From: CAZXLT01 sp964641545
Lineage (GTDB): Bacteria > Patescibacteriota > Saccharimonadia > Saccharimonadales > AWTP1-31
Assembly: GCA_964641545.1 (NCBI GenBank)
Contig: CAZXLT010000002.1
Coordinates: forward strand, 1-64,000
Direction: 5' to 3'
DNA length: 64,000 nt
Each line of letters begins with the position of its first letter. Position 1 is the first letter of the stretch. Both the position numbers and the translations under genes were made by a program. Of the stretch, positions 50,333 through 59,081 are shown in pieces. The notes beneath the pieces are model-generated. The model had not been told where the DNA came from. It did not search any database and saw only the letters and a program-made list of their open reading frames with translations.

Positions 50333-51054
50333 TATTTTCGCACAAACACATTAAAGTATATGATTTCCCAAATAGCTTTCAATCCATCTCGAAAACCTAT
50401 TTTTTTCCCTTCCTCCTTGCTGCGCCCATAGTAGCTAATACCAATTTCATACACTGCTGCTTTGCTTTTAGCGATGCGTGCGGTAATTTCTGGCTCAAAA
50501 CCAAAGCGCTTTGCTTTTAGATCTTTCGCTAAACCCCGCGCGAGATCGCCGCGTATCATTTTGTAGCAAGTTTCCATATCGGTTAGGTTTAGACCGGTAA
50601 AAATATTTGAAAGCGTTGTAAGAAATTTGTTAGCAACCTGGTTTCGGTAATAGATAATTCGGTGAGGCTCGCCACCGATAAAGCGTGAACCATAGACAAC
50701 ATCAGCTTGCCCGCGTTCGATTGGGTAGAGTAATCTAATATACTCCTGCGGATCGTATTCAAGATCTGCATCTTGCACAACCATAACGTCGCCAGTAGTT
50801 TCCAATATCCCACGCTTTAGCGCGGCACCTTTACCGTGGTTGTGATCTTGGAAAAGTAGCTTCAGAGAAGAGTCGTTCTTTGCCAAGCGCTTTAGGATTT
50901 CTCGAGTTTTATCTTTCGAGCAGTCGTCAATAACAACAAGCTCTTTTTTTGTTGTACCTAAATTAACTCGTTGTACCTCACCAATTATTTTTTCAATAGT
51001 ATTTTCTTCGTTGTAGCAAGGTATGACAATCGATAGTTTTTTTGCTTTTGGCAT
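50332..51054 (-). CDS. GT2 dolichyl-phosphate mannosyltransferase-like enzyme
   Basis: The ATG at 51054 is chosen over a TTG at 51078 because GGAG lies 5 nt upstream. The 240-residue protein has LSIVIPCYNEENTI, LVVIDDCSKDKT and VQDADLEYDP, the normal DPM1/GT2 set, and no C-terminal membrane helices. It likely charges undecaprenyl phosphate with a sugar from a nucleotide. It is coupled to the GT-C-like gene. Confidence 0.85.
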   Translation of the reverse strand: MPKAKKLSIVIPCYNEENTIEKIIGEVQRVNLGTTKKELVVIDDCSKDKTREILKRLAKNDSSLKLLFQDHNHGKGAALKRGILETTGDVMVVQDADLEYDPQEYIRLLYPIERGQADVVYGSRFIGGEPHRIIYYRNQVANKFLTTLSNIFTGLNLTDMETCYKMIRGDLARGLAKDLKAKRFGFEPEITARIAKSKAAVYEIGISYYGRSKEEGKKIGFRDGLKAIWEIIYFNVFVRK

Positions 51055-51106
51055 AGAGTCTCCAATAGATCGCTTCAACTATTATGCTAGCACATACATT
51101 ATTAAG

Positions 51107-51169
51107 TTCGGTAGCAATGCCAGACTGGCACAACGATTACGATCGCGCTACACTAAACAACATACCGAA
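51107..51169. other. Structured divergent spacer, possible RNA or operator
   Basis: The 172-bp spacer between divergent genes holds an inverted repeat TTCGGTA (51107-51113) / TACCGAA (51163-51169) around a smaller GCCA-gac-TGGC hairpin. No tRNA or ORF fits. The function is unknown. Confidence 0.25.
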
Positions 51170-51250
51170 ATTCATCAAAGGTTCGATAATCTCGGGCGCA
51201 TAGAGTTACTAACAATTATTAATAACATGGTTGGATTGGTATAGAATACG

Positions 51251-52570
51251 ATGAAAATTACTATAGTCGGGACTGGATATGTCGGTTTGGTTACGGGAAC
51301 GTGTCTTGCGGAGATGGGCAACGACGTAACCTGCGTTGATATCGATGAGGCAAAAGTAAAAACAATGCTGGCGGGTAAAGTTCCTATTTACGAGCCAGAC
51401 CTTGAAACATTGTTCCAGCGGAATATTAAGTCAAAACGATTAAACTTTACGACAGACCTAGAAATTGGGGTCAACGGTGCGCGTGCGATCTTTTTGGCAC
51501 TACCAACACCGCCTGGTGAGGACGGTTCAGCAGATCTTTCATATATTTTAGGTGTAGCCGAAAAGATCGGTCCCCTACTAAAAGATTATGCTGTTGTAAT
51601 CGATAAAAGCACCGTACCGGTTGGGACTGCGGATCGTGTACGTGAGCAAATTTCAAAAGGGGCACATGTGCCATTTGATGTTGCATCTAACCCTGAATTT
51701 TTAAGAGAAGGTTTTGCAGTCAGCGACTTTCTAAAGCCAGATCGGATTGTCGTAGGAACAGGCAGCGATAATGCAAAGAAAGTCCTGCAAGAGTTGTACG
51801 CCCCTTTTGTTCGGCAGGGGAGTCAGCTTATTGTTATGGACGAACGGTCAGCAGAAGTAACAAAATATGCCGCCAACGCCTTCTTGGCTACGAAAATTAG
51901 TTTTATGAACGAAATTGCCAACTTATGTGAGCTTGTCGACGCTGATGTGGATGCGGTTCGCGAAGGGATTGGAACGGACGAGCGTATCGGCAAGCGTTTT
52001 CTATATCCGGGCATAGGCTATGGAGGAAGTTGCTTCCCTAAAGATGTTCTGGCGCTACAAAAAACATCAAACGAGTATGGTTATGACTTTAGAATCCTCG
52101 AAGCTGTTAGCGATGTCAATAAAAGGCAGAAACAAAGTTTAGTGCACAAAGTACTGAAGTTCTACAAAAATAATGTTTCGGGAAAAAACTTCGCCTTGTG
52201 GGGGTTAGCATTCAAACCAGACACAGACGACATTCGTGAAGCGCCAAGCCTAGAGATTATCAAGAGTCTTACTGATGAGGGTGCAAATATTATTGCCTTT
52301 GACCCAGAGGCAACGGAGAACGTGAAAAAGCTTTTCGGCAATAACAAGCAGTTGTGTTTTGTTGAAGACGAATACGCTGCGCTAAAGAATGCTGATGCTT
52401 TACTTATTGCAACAGAATGGGGAACGTTCCGCGAACCAGACTTTGAGAAAATGAAACAACTAATGAATCGACCAGTTATTTTTGACGGGCGTAATTTATA
52501 TGAGGTGTCAGAAATTCAAAAGGCAGGTTTTTACTATGAGAGTATTGGGCGGCGGGTTATAAAACCGTGA
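51251..52570 (+). CDS. ugd: UDP-glucose 6-dehydrogenase
   Basis: The 439-residue protein has GTGYVGLVTGTCLAE (7-21), DKSTVPVGTA, NPEFLREG, the active-site loop GYGGSCFPKD with the catalytic Cys, and GLAFKPDTDDIREAPS. It oxidises UDP-glucose to UDP-glucuronate with two NAD. A TATAGA box ends 5 nt before the ATG, suggesting a nearly leaderless mRNA. It is coupled to the decarboxylase gene by a GTGA overlap, giving a UDP-xylose route. Confidence 0.95.
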   Translation: MKITIVGTGYVGLVTGTCLAEMGNDVTCVDIDEAKVKTMLAGKVPIYEPDLETLFQRNIKSKRLNFTTDLEIGVNGARAIFLALPTPPGEDGSADLSYILGVAEKIGPLLKDYAVVIDKSTVPVGTADRVREQISKGAHVPFDVASNPEFLREGFAVSDFLKPDRIVVGTGSDNAKKVLQELYAPFVRQGSQLIVMDERSAEVTKYAANAFLATKISFMNEIANLCELVDADVDAVREGIGTDERIGKRFLYPGIGYGGSCFPKDVLALQKTSNEYGYDFRILEAVSDVNKRQKQSLVHKVLKFYKNNVSGKNFALWGLAFKPDTDDIREAPSLEIIKSLTDEGANIIAFDPEATENVKKLFGNNKQLCFVEDEYAALKNADALLIATEWGTFREPDFEKMKQLMNRPVIFDGRNLYEVSEIQKAGFYYESIGRRVIKP

Positions 52571-53520
52571 AAAAAAGAGTCTTGATTAGTGGGGGAGCGG
52601 GTTTTTTAGGTTCACATCTTGCAGACCACTATTTGGGGGCTGGTTATGAAGTGGTTGCTGTAGATAATTTATCTACTGGTAGCAAGAAAAACATTGCGCA
52701 CCTGAAAGGTAATAAAAGTTTTTCGTTTATAAAGGCGGATATTGTTGATGACCTACCAAAAACCGTGATCAGCAAGTCTTACGATATTATTCTTAACATG
52801 GCTTCACCTGCCAGCCCTCCACATTATCAGAGACTGAGTGTAGAGACCTTAAGGGTTGGTTCGGAGGGGACACTTCATTTGCTCGAGCTGGCCCGGAGTA
52901 ACAAGGCAAAGTTCTTCCATGCCAGCACCAGTGAGGTATATGGTGATCCTGAAGTTCATCCGCAACCAGAAAGCTATCGAGGCAATGTAAATTGCTATGG
53001 TCCAAGAGCGATGTACGATGAGGCTAAACGGTATGCAGAAGCGCTCATTTACTCATACCGCGAGAGATACCCAGAAGTGCAAACATATGTTGCGCGATTC
53101 TTTAATACATATGGTCCACGTATGGATGCACATGATGGGCGCGTTGTATCGAATTTTATCGTACAGGCATTAGCGGGTGAGCCGTTGACAATGTATGGTG
53201 ATGGAAGTCAGACAAGAAGCTTTTGTTACGTTTCGGATCTTATCAGCGCGATCACGTTACTCATTGATTCGGACGAGCATGACCCGATCAATCTTGGCAA
53301 CCCAGGGGAGTTTACTATTAGGGAGCTTGCAGATATTGTTATCGAGCTGACCAAAAGCAGTTCTATAATCACAAAATTACCTTTGCCTGCCGATGACCCC
53401 ACTCAGCGTAAGCCAGTTATTGATAAAGCAAGAGACTCTCTTGGCTGGGAGCCGAAGATTTCCCTAAGAGAAGGCTTGCAGTACACAATAAAACATTTTA
53501 TAATTATCGATAATGACTAG
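52567..53520 (+). CDS. UDP-glucuronate decarboxylase (UDP-xylose synthase)
   Basis: The 317-residue short-chain dehydrogenase starts at GTG overlapping the ugd stop. It has GGAGFLGSHLADH (9-21), ASTSEVYGDPEVHPQ, and GPRAMYDEAKRYAEAL, a variant of the UXS active-site segment with Tyr and Lys. RNTYGPRM-like and RSFCYVSDL follow. It decarboxylates UDP-glucuronate to UDP-xylose. Adjacency to ugd supports this over a plain UDP-glucose epimerase. Confidence 0.82.
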   Translation: MKKRVLISGGAGFLGSHLADHYLGAGYEVVAVDNLSTGSKKNIAHLKGNKSFSFIKADIVDDLPKTVISKSYDIILNMASPASPPHYQRLSVETLRVGSEGTLHLLELARSNKAKFFHASTSEVYGDPEVHPQPESYRGNVNCYGPRAMYDEAKRYAEALIYSYRERYPEVQTYVARFFNTYGPRMDAHDGRVVSNFIVQALAGEPLTMYGDGSQTRSFCYVSDLISAITLLIDSDEHDPINLGNPGEFTIRELADIVIELTKSSSIITKLPLPADDPTQRKPVIDKARDSLGWEPKISLREGLQYTIKHFIIIDND

Positions 53521-54481
53521 CTACATACCTGAAGGGGGAGACAGAGGTTTTGTTCGTCAAGATGGTTTCGTTCCTCAGGCAGAACGGTTGCTCAATCCTG
53601 AAATGCACAGGATTGTTGAGCAAGTCGGCATAGCAACCGCAACATTATATCCTGGTTGGTACACTGGCGAGACGGAAGACGGGGTGGTATCCGCAGATAA
53701 GCTGCGTGGCGATTTGGCATTACAAACCATTGCTGCTGCTACATCACAAGGATTTAGGATTGTGACCATTGATGGAGGAAGTTCAGACGAATTTTTATCT
53801 GCACTTGCTAGTACCGATGCAATCGTAGAGAAGCAGGATCAAGAAGGTATGAGCGTTGGCCGCCAGCAAGCGTTTGATACTGTATCTGATCTGGAAGGCG
53901 TGGAAGTGGTCTGCTGGGTTGAACCAGAAAAAGTTTCGCTTGTGACCGAGGGTATTATTGACCCAGCTCTATCTATTTTGAATGACGAGGCAGATATTGT
54001 TGTTCCAAAGCGGGACGACAACGCATTTGCAACCTACCCAGCCTTCCAAAGAGATTATGAGCAGGAAAGCAACAGACTCTTTAACGGCATCTTACGTAGG
54101 CATGGTGTGTATCCCGAAGATGCACCAGACATTGATGCATGGTTTGGCCCTCGTTTCTTTAAAAACACGCCTGAAGTGAAAGCGTTGTTTATGGCTAACT
54201 ATGAATACAAGAGCGAAGTTCAGTCGGGTATGGCTCAAGATTCTATGGGGCTTTGGCCGAATGCTTTATTCTTGCCGCTCGCCGCAGCCTTAAAGCGGGG
54301 TTTGCGTATCAAGAGTGTACCCGTTAATTACGTTCATCCAGCCGAGCAAACAGAACTAGAGCAGCAGAATGCACAATATGTAGATAAACGCAGTTTCCAA
54401 CAGAAAAACATCCTCACAGCTGTTATCCATTTTTTGCGCTATCTTGAGCAAGATAGATCGGCGCGGATTCAAAAAGTCTAA
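53513..54481 (+). CDS. Nucleotide-diphospho-sugar transferase-like protein, unknown specificity
   Basis: The 322-residue protein overlaps the UXS gene by eight bases. It has alternating strand and helix pattern with IVTIDGGSSDEF near 83 and EVVCWVEPEKVSL where a GT2 DxD would lie, so it looks like a divergent GT-A-fold enzyme. No signal peptide or membrane helix is present. Similarity to known transferases is weak by eye. It may use UDP-xylose or GDP-mannose, given the genes on either side. Confidence 0.55.
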   Translation: MTSYIPEGGDRGFVRQDGFVPQAERLLNPEMHRIVEQVGIATATLYPGWYTGETEDGVVSADKLRGDLALQTIAAATSQGFRIVTIDGGSSDEFLSALASTDAIVEKQDQEGMSVGRQQAFDTVSDLEGVEVVCWVEPEKVSLVTEGIIDPALSILNDEADIVVPKRDDNAFATYPAFQRDYEQESNRLFNGILRRHGVYPEDAPDIDAWFGPRFFKNTPEVKALFMANYEYKSEVQSGMAQDSMGLWPNALFLPLAAALKRGLRIKSVPVNYVHPAEQTELEQQNAQYVDKRSFQQKNILTAVIHFLRYLEQDRSARIQKV

Positions 54482-54702
54482 CCATTTAGTATTGCTAAAA
54501 CTTTGTGCGGTGTATTAATCACGGTCAACAAACAGCCAGGAAGATCGGGGTTGGGAGTCTCTCCTATAAAAGCACGGGGCTAACTTGGCGAGGAAACGAC
54601 CATACACACCATAGAGTAGAAAAAAGAGCCACGGTAAAGCAAGCCTACCTTGGTAGGTTTCTACAACATATTTATTAGCATAATTTGCTATCCTAGATAG
54701 GT
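54482..54702. other. 221-bp spacer before the mannose-1-phosphate guanylyltransferase gene
   Basis: No ORF or tRNA is seen. An inverted repeat AAGCCTACC (54641-54649) / GGTAGGTTT (54652-54660) lies about 40 bp before the gene. A second small repeat, CTATC-cta-GATAG (54688-54700), overlaps the probable -10 (TATCCT, 54689-54694). These could be operators or a weak terminator for the gene upstream. Confidence 0.35.
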
Positions 54703-55746
54703 ATGATTACTGTCATTATCGCTGGTGGGTCTGGCACTCGCCTCTGGCCGCTTTCAACCCCAGACTACCCAAAGCATCTTCTTAAAATTAATGGTCATCA
54801 AAGATCACTTCTGCAAAATACCTACGATCGGGTAAAGGACATCAGCAGTGGGGTGTATGTTATTACCGAAAATAGCCACGATCAACATATTAGGGAGCAG
54901 CTTCCAGATCTTGATGAGGAAAACTTTGTGATAGAACCTGCACGTCGAGGTACGGCAAGCTGCATCTTAGCTGGTCTACTCAAGATTGCTGAAAAGCATG
55001 ACACTTCGGAGCCAATAGCTTTCCTTGCTGCCGACCATTACATACGTGATGTTCAGGGTTTTGGGAACACGTTTACTCGAGCGGCAGAGGTTTCATCGAA
55101 AGATCAGAGAATCGTTTTGGTTGGTATAGAACCTGATTACCCTGCAACGGGTTTTGGATACATACAAAAAGGTGAACAGTATGACCAAGACGGGCTTGTT
55201 TTTAATGTCCATTCTTTTAAAGAAAAGCCAAAGTTTGACCTTGCAAAGGAATACTTTAAGAGCGGACACTACCTATGGAATTCTGGTGCATTTGTAGGGT
55301 CCGTTGATGTGTTCAAAAAGAAAATGAAAGCTTTCGCGCCAGAGTTGCTGGATAACCTGGAGTCTTTAGCTTCAGCTAAAGATGATGATGAGTTTCTTGA
55401 AAGATATCTAAAGCTAGAAAATATTGCGATAGACTACGCCTTAATTGAAAGAGTAGAGGACTTATTAGTGGTACCTGCTACCTTCGACTGGATGGATTTA
55501 GGGTCTTATACTGATCTTCATAAGGCGGTCGACTCGGATGAACAAGGCAATCATACACATGGGTCAAATGTTGAACTGGATAACGTAACAAATTCATTCG
55601 TACAGAACCACGAAGAAAAGCCAGTTGCTGTAATAGGTCTAGATGGGGTTGCTGTTGTGAATACGCCCCACGGAGTACTGGTAACAAGAAAAGATCTAGC
55701 ACAGAATGTCGGCGATGTAAGTAAGCGCTTTAAAAAGGAGAAATAA
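54703..55746 (+). CDS. manC: Mannose-1-phosphate guanylyltransferase
   Basis: The 347-residue protein has the nucleotidyltransferase signature IAGGSGTRLWPLSTPDYPKH (6-25), FLAADHYI, FKEKPKFDLAKEY and YLWNSGAFV, all typical of ManC. It makes GDP-mannose from GTP and mannose-1-phosphate, the feedstock of gmd. The C-terminal phosphomannose isomerase domain of two-domain ManC is absent. It overlaps the phosphomannomutase-like gene by one base. Confidence 0.92.
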   Translation: MITVIIAGGSGTRLWPLSTPDYPKHLLKINGHQRSLLQNTYDRVKDISSGVYVITENSHDQHIREQLPDLDEENFVIEPARRGTASCILAGLLKIAEKHDTSEPIAFLAADHYIRDVQGFGNTFTRAAEVSSKDQRIVLVGIEPDYPATGFGYIQKGEQYDQDGLVFNVHSFKEKPKFDLAKEYFKSGHYLWNSGAFVGSVDVFKKKMKAFAPELLDNLESLASAKDDDEFLERYLKLENIAIDYALIERVEDLLVVPATFDWMDLGSYTDLHKAVDSDEQGNHTHGSNVELDNVTNSFVQNHEEKPVAVIGLDGVAVVNTPHGVLVTRKDLAQNVGDVSKRFKKEK

Positions 55747-56501
55747 TGAGACGAAAAATAATCGCCTTTGATTTAGATGGAACCTTGGCGCCAAGTAAAT
55801 CTCCGCTACCAGACGAAATGTCTGAAGTTCTGAATGAGTTACTTACAAAATTTCAAGTTTGTGTTATTTCTGGTGGTAAGTTCGAACAATTCGAAAAGCA
55901 GCTACTTGGGAACTTAAAAGCCGATCCTACAAAACTTGAGGCGCTGCATATTATGCCAACGTGTGGAACGCGTTACTACCGCTACGATGTTGTACAGAAG
56001 GCCTGGGAAAAAGTCTATGCAGAAGATTTTAGCGAAGAACAGAAGAAAAAAATAATCAGCGCCCTTAACAAGGGTCTTGATGACTTAAAGATGCGAGAAA
56101 CGAAGTTGTGGGGTGATATTATTGAGGACCGTGGTAGTCAGGTGACTCTATCTGCTCTTGGTCAAGAAGCGCCAGTTGATGCCAAAGAGGAGTGGGACCC
56201 GGATCAAACAAAAAAAGCAAAGTTGCGGACCTATATTGCAGAACTAATACCAGAGTTTGAAGTTCGTGCTGGTGGCACTACTTCGATTGACGTAACCAAA
56301 CTTGGTATTGATAAAGCCTACGGCATGCAAAAATTAATGGATATGCTGGAAGTCAGTAAAGAAGAAATAGTATTCTTTGGTGATCGACTCAATGAAGGTG
56401 GTAACGATTATCCAGTTAAGGCAATGGGCATAGACTCACTAGAAGTTTCTAACTGGCAAGATACTGTGCTCGCGCTGCGAGCGCTCCTCTCGGTGGTTTA
56501 A
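55746..56501 (+). CDS. HAD-IIB phosphomannomutase-like protein
   Basis: The 251-residue HAD-superfamily protein has motif I FDLDGTLAPSK (8-18), motif II VISGGK and motif IV FFGDRLNEGGNDYPV. The layout and the order manC then this gene suggest the eukaryote-type phosphomannomutase (PMM1/2-like), which converts mannose-6-phosphate to mannose-1-phosphate. A sugar phosphatase is the alternative. Its stop overlaps that of the convergent GT4 gene in TTAA (56498-56501). Confidence 0.7.
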   Translation: MRRKIIAFDLDGTLAPSKSPLPDEMSEVLNELLTKFQVCVISGGKFEQFEKQLLGNLKADPTKLEALHIMPTCGTRYYRYDVVQKAWEKVYAEDFSEEQKKKIISALNKGLDDLKMRETKLWGDIIEDRGSQVTLSALGQEAPVDAKEEWDPDQTKKAKLRTYIAELIPEFEVRAGGTTSIDVTKLGIDKAYGMQKLMDMLEVSKEEIVFFGDRLNEGGNDYPVKAMGIDSLEVSNWQDTVLALRALLSVV

Positions 56502-57595
56502 AGAGCTGTTTTTGATTTCACAAACTCTGTGATTGACGTATGGAACTGCTCAATCGAAAATTGTTCGGCGTGCTTTGCAACCTTCTTATTATCAAAATCA
56601 AGACGCTCGAATTTTTGTATTGCATCGCATAAGCTCTCTACGTCTTGTGAGTCAAAAAATATACCGGTTTCGCCCTCAACCACATAGTCCAGTGCGCCAC
56701 CTGCCTTGAAGGCAATAACGGGGGTGCCTGCTGCAAGAGCCTCAACAGAAGAAATGCCAAAGTCATCAAGACCGGGGAAGATAAATGCCTTAGCTGATTT
56801 TACCCGATTAACTACTTCTTGCTCTTCTGTCTCTCCTAAAAATGTAATGGTCGGTCCAGCCATTTTTTTAAGTTTTTGTCGTTCTGGGCCATCACCAATA
56901 ACAGCCAGTTCCACACCAAGCTTTGTGCAAGCAGCAACTGCCAGGTCGATTTTTTTGTATGGAGTTTGTCGACCCGTAATGACGTAGCCGCTTCGCTTTG
57001 TATTTGAATTAGCAAATCTTTTTGTATCGACAGGCGGGTGGATAACAATTGAATCACGATTATAGTACTTTTTTATCTCTTCTTTGGTGTGCGTTGAATT
57101 TGCGATTAAAAAGTCAGGACCTTGAGCAGCCTTATAATCGGCACGACGCAGAGGGCCCACTAAAACTCGTAAGCTAATTCGCGCTAGCGGATCAAATATT
57201 CCAAAGCCCGGATTTTTAAGGTATGAGTCGTACCTACTCCAATAGTAATGTGTAGGTGCATGGATATACGAAATATGAATTGTTCCCGGCGATTTTTTAA
57301 CCGCCTTTGCTTCTGCCCCCGCAGAAGAAATTATCAGGGAATAATCGCTTAAGGGAATCCCCTTAAAGGCGAGTATTCTGAAAACAGGCAGAAATTTCTT
57401 GAGTCCAGCAGGAAACTTTTGGAGCCAGGTTGTCTGCACTAGAGCGTCTGCAAACCAAGAGATCTTTTTTTTATCGTACTGCGACGTGTAAATTGGAGCT
57501 TCGGGGTAGAGCTTATGTAATTCCAGGACTACTCGTTCGGCACCACCAATGCCCGTTAGCCAATCGCAAACAATCGCAACTTTTCTATCACTCAC
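56498..57595 (-). CDS. GT4 family glycosyltransferase (WbaZ-like)
   Basis: The 365-residue GT-B enzyme opens with CDWLTGIGGAERVVLELHKL, and also has SYIHAPTHYYWSRYD, FLIANSTHTKEEIKKYY and VIHPPVDTKRF, a pattern of the WbaZ/WcaC-like group of GDP-mannose-dependent transferases. The late motif is weaker (FGISSVEALAAGTPVIAF). Its start overlaps the end of the phosphotransferase gene upstream by one base. Confidence 0.82.
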   Translation of the reverse strand: MSDRKVAIVCDWLTGIGGAERVVLELHKLYPEAPIYTSQYDKKKISWFADALVQTTWLQKFPAGLKKFLPVFRILAFKGIPLSDYSLIISSAGAEAKAVKKSPGTIHISYIHAPTHYYWSRYDSYLKNPGFGIFDPLARISLRVLVGPLRRADYKAAQGPDFLIANSTHTKEEIKKYYNRDSIVIHPPVDTKRFANSNTKRSGYVITGRQTPYKKIDLAVAACTKLGVELAVIGDGPERQKLKKMAGPTITFLGETEEQEVVNRVKSAKAFIFPGLDDFGISSVEALAAGTPVIAFKAGGALDYVVEGETGIFFDSQDVESLCDAIQKFERLDFDNKKVAKHAEQFSIEQFHTSITEFVKSKTAL

Positions 57596-59034
57596 TACAG
57601 TGCCCCGTTACCACTAAGAACGGCGCGTGCAGTCTTGATAAGAATGACAATGTCGCTCCAGAACGTCCAATTTTGCACATAGTACATGTCTAGCTGGCGC
57701 CGCTCATCGAAGCTAATGTTGCTTCGCCCAGAAACTTGCGCTAAACCAGTAAGGCCTGACTTAACGCTAAGAATGGCGTGCTTTTTATCGTACGTGTTAA
57801 TTTCTTCGGGTATCAGTGGACGCGGTCCGACTAGGCTAATATCTCCGGTTAGTACATTGAATAATTGTGGCAATTCATCCAGGGATGTTTTCCGTAAAAA
57901 CCTACCGAGTTTGCTCAAGCGAGGATCATTGTCGAGCACATAACCATTGTCACGATATTTTTCGTACAACTCAGGCTTACCGAGTTTAGCAAATGCTTGT
58001 TTGTCGGTTAATCCACTCAGCCCATTACGATGAGTTCGAAATTTATACACACGGAACTCTCGATTAAAACGAGTAATTCTGGTTTGTCGGAAAAAAATAG
58101 GGAGACCGCCGCCAACAATAATTTCTAAAATCGCGATCAGTAGAATGATCGGAGAAAATACTAAGAGTGCGGTCAACGAAACTACAAAATCAAATAGACG
58201 CTTTGCCACCTTCCCCCAACCGATAAGTGCCGTTTGGTGGACTGCTACCATTGGGACAGACTGAAAAAGCTCAACAACAATATTGCCTGCAAACAGGTCG
58301 CTATTGCCGGGAATAAACCGAAAAGCTATATGATTAGTCTGGGCATAGTCTAAAATAGCGCTGTTTTTAGACGGGCTCGAAAACAACTCGGTTTGCACAA
58401 TGCTGTAAATGCTGCCCGGTTTAAGATGCTCCCGCGCATCGGCAAATGTTGGAAATATTTGAACGCCTTTAAACTCTAGTAAGCTTGCATGGTCCCCCAC
58501 CATAGCAACAACACGGTACCCCGTGTGGTGTGTGTCTTTTAGTGCACGGGCAAGCTCTACGGCAATTCGATTATCACCGATAATCATAATATTGGTGATG
58601 CCCACGTTGTAGCGGTAGAGCGTAATACGCAAATAACGTAAAAAGTTGCGGCTTACAACAAGGAACCCAAAGCCGAGCCCGAGGGCATATATTGGAACTA
58701 AGCGAGCAGGGAACAGAACGGCCGGCGAAACAAAGTCGTACCCAATGACCACGAGAATTCCCAGAAAAGCACCTACCAATAACCGCCCAAGTTCAGAAAA
58801 TCTTCTTTCGAAAACACTTTGGTTGTACAGGCCAATAAATGCGTGAACAAGTATCCAAAACGGCAAAACTGTTAGCAGCGCTCCGAAATATGTACGGGCA
58901 GGGATTGCCGCAATTAATGGTCGTTCATCAATTTTTACACGTAGTATGTACGCCAAGGAAAAAGCTGCTAGCAGCGCCACGAAATCGCCAACTACAAGTA
59001 ACAAGGTATAAGCCAGGTTTGAGTTATTTTTCAT
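57595..59034 (-). CDS. Undecaprenyl-phosphate sugar phosphotransferase
   Basis: The 479-residue protein has four or five N-terminal membrane helices (about 8-130), a soluble CoA-binding-like domain (about 140-260) and a C-terminal bacterial sugar transferase domain (about 285-479). The last holds KRLFDFVVSL, KFRTHRNG, LRKTSLDELPQLFNVLTGDISLVGPRP split across the usual blocks, and GLAQVSGRS. It starts repeat-unit assembly by placing a sugar phosphate, often glucose or galactose, on undecaprenyl phosphate. Its presence defines a Wzx/Wzy-type pathway here. Confidence 0.92.
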   Translation of the reverse strand: MKNNSNLAYTLLLVVGDFVALLAAFSLAYILRVKIDERPLIAAIPARTYFGALLTVLPFWILVHAFIGLYNQSVFERRFSELGRLLVGAFLGILVVIGYDFVSPAVLFPARLVPIYALGLGFGFLVVSRNFLRYLRITLYRYNVGITNIMIIGDNRIAVELARALKDTHHTGYRVVAMVGDHASLLEFKGVQIFPTFADAREHLKPGSIYSIVQTELFSSPSKNSAILDYAQTNHIAFRFIPGNSDLFAGNIVVELFQSVPMVAVHQTALIGWGKVAKRLFDFVVSLTALLVFSPIILLIAILEIIVGGGLPIFFRQTRITRFNREFRVYKFRTHRNGLSGLTDKQAFAKLGKPELYEKYRDNGYVLDNDPRLSKLGRFLRKTSLDELPQLFNVLTGDISLVGPRPLIPEEINTYDKKHAILSVKSGLTGLAQVSGRSNISFDERRQLDMYYVQNWTFWSDIVILIKTARAVLSGNGAL

Positions 59035-59081
59035 AGGCTTTAACTAGCCCTATTGTACCATCTCTTATAGGTGTTAGAGTT

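Noticed and set aside
54482..54702. Possible tRNA in the spacer
   Set aside because: No T arm or CCA-paired acceptor could be built on either strand.
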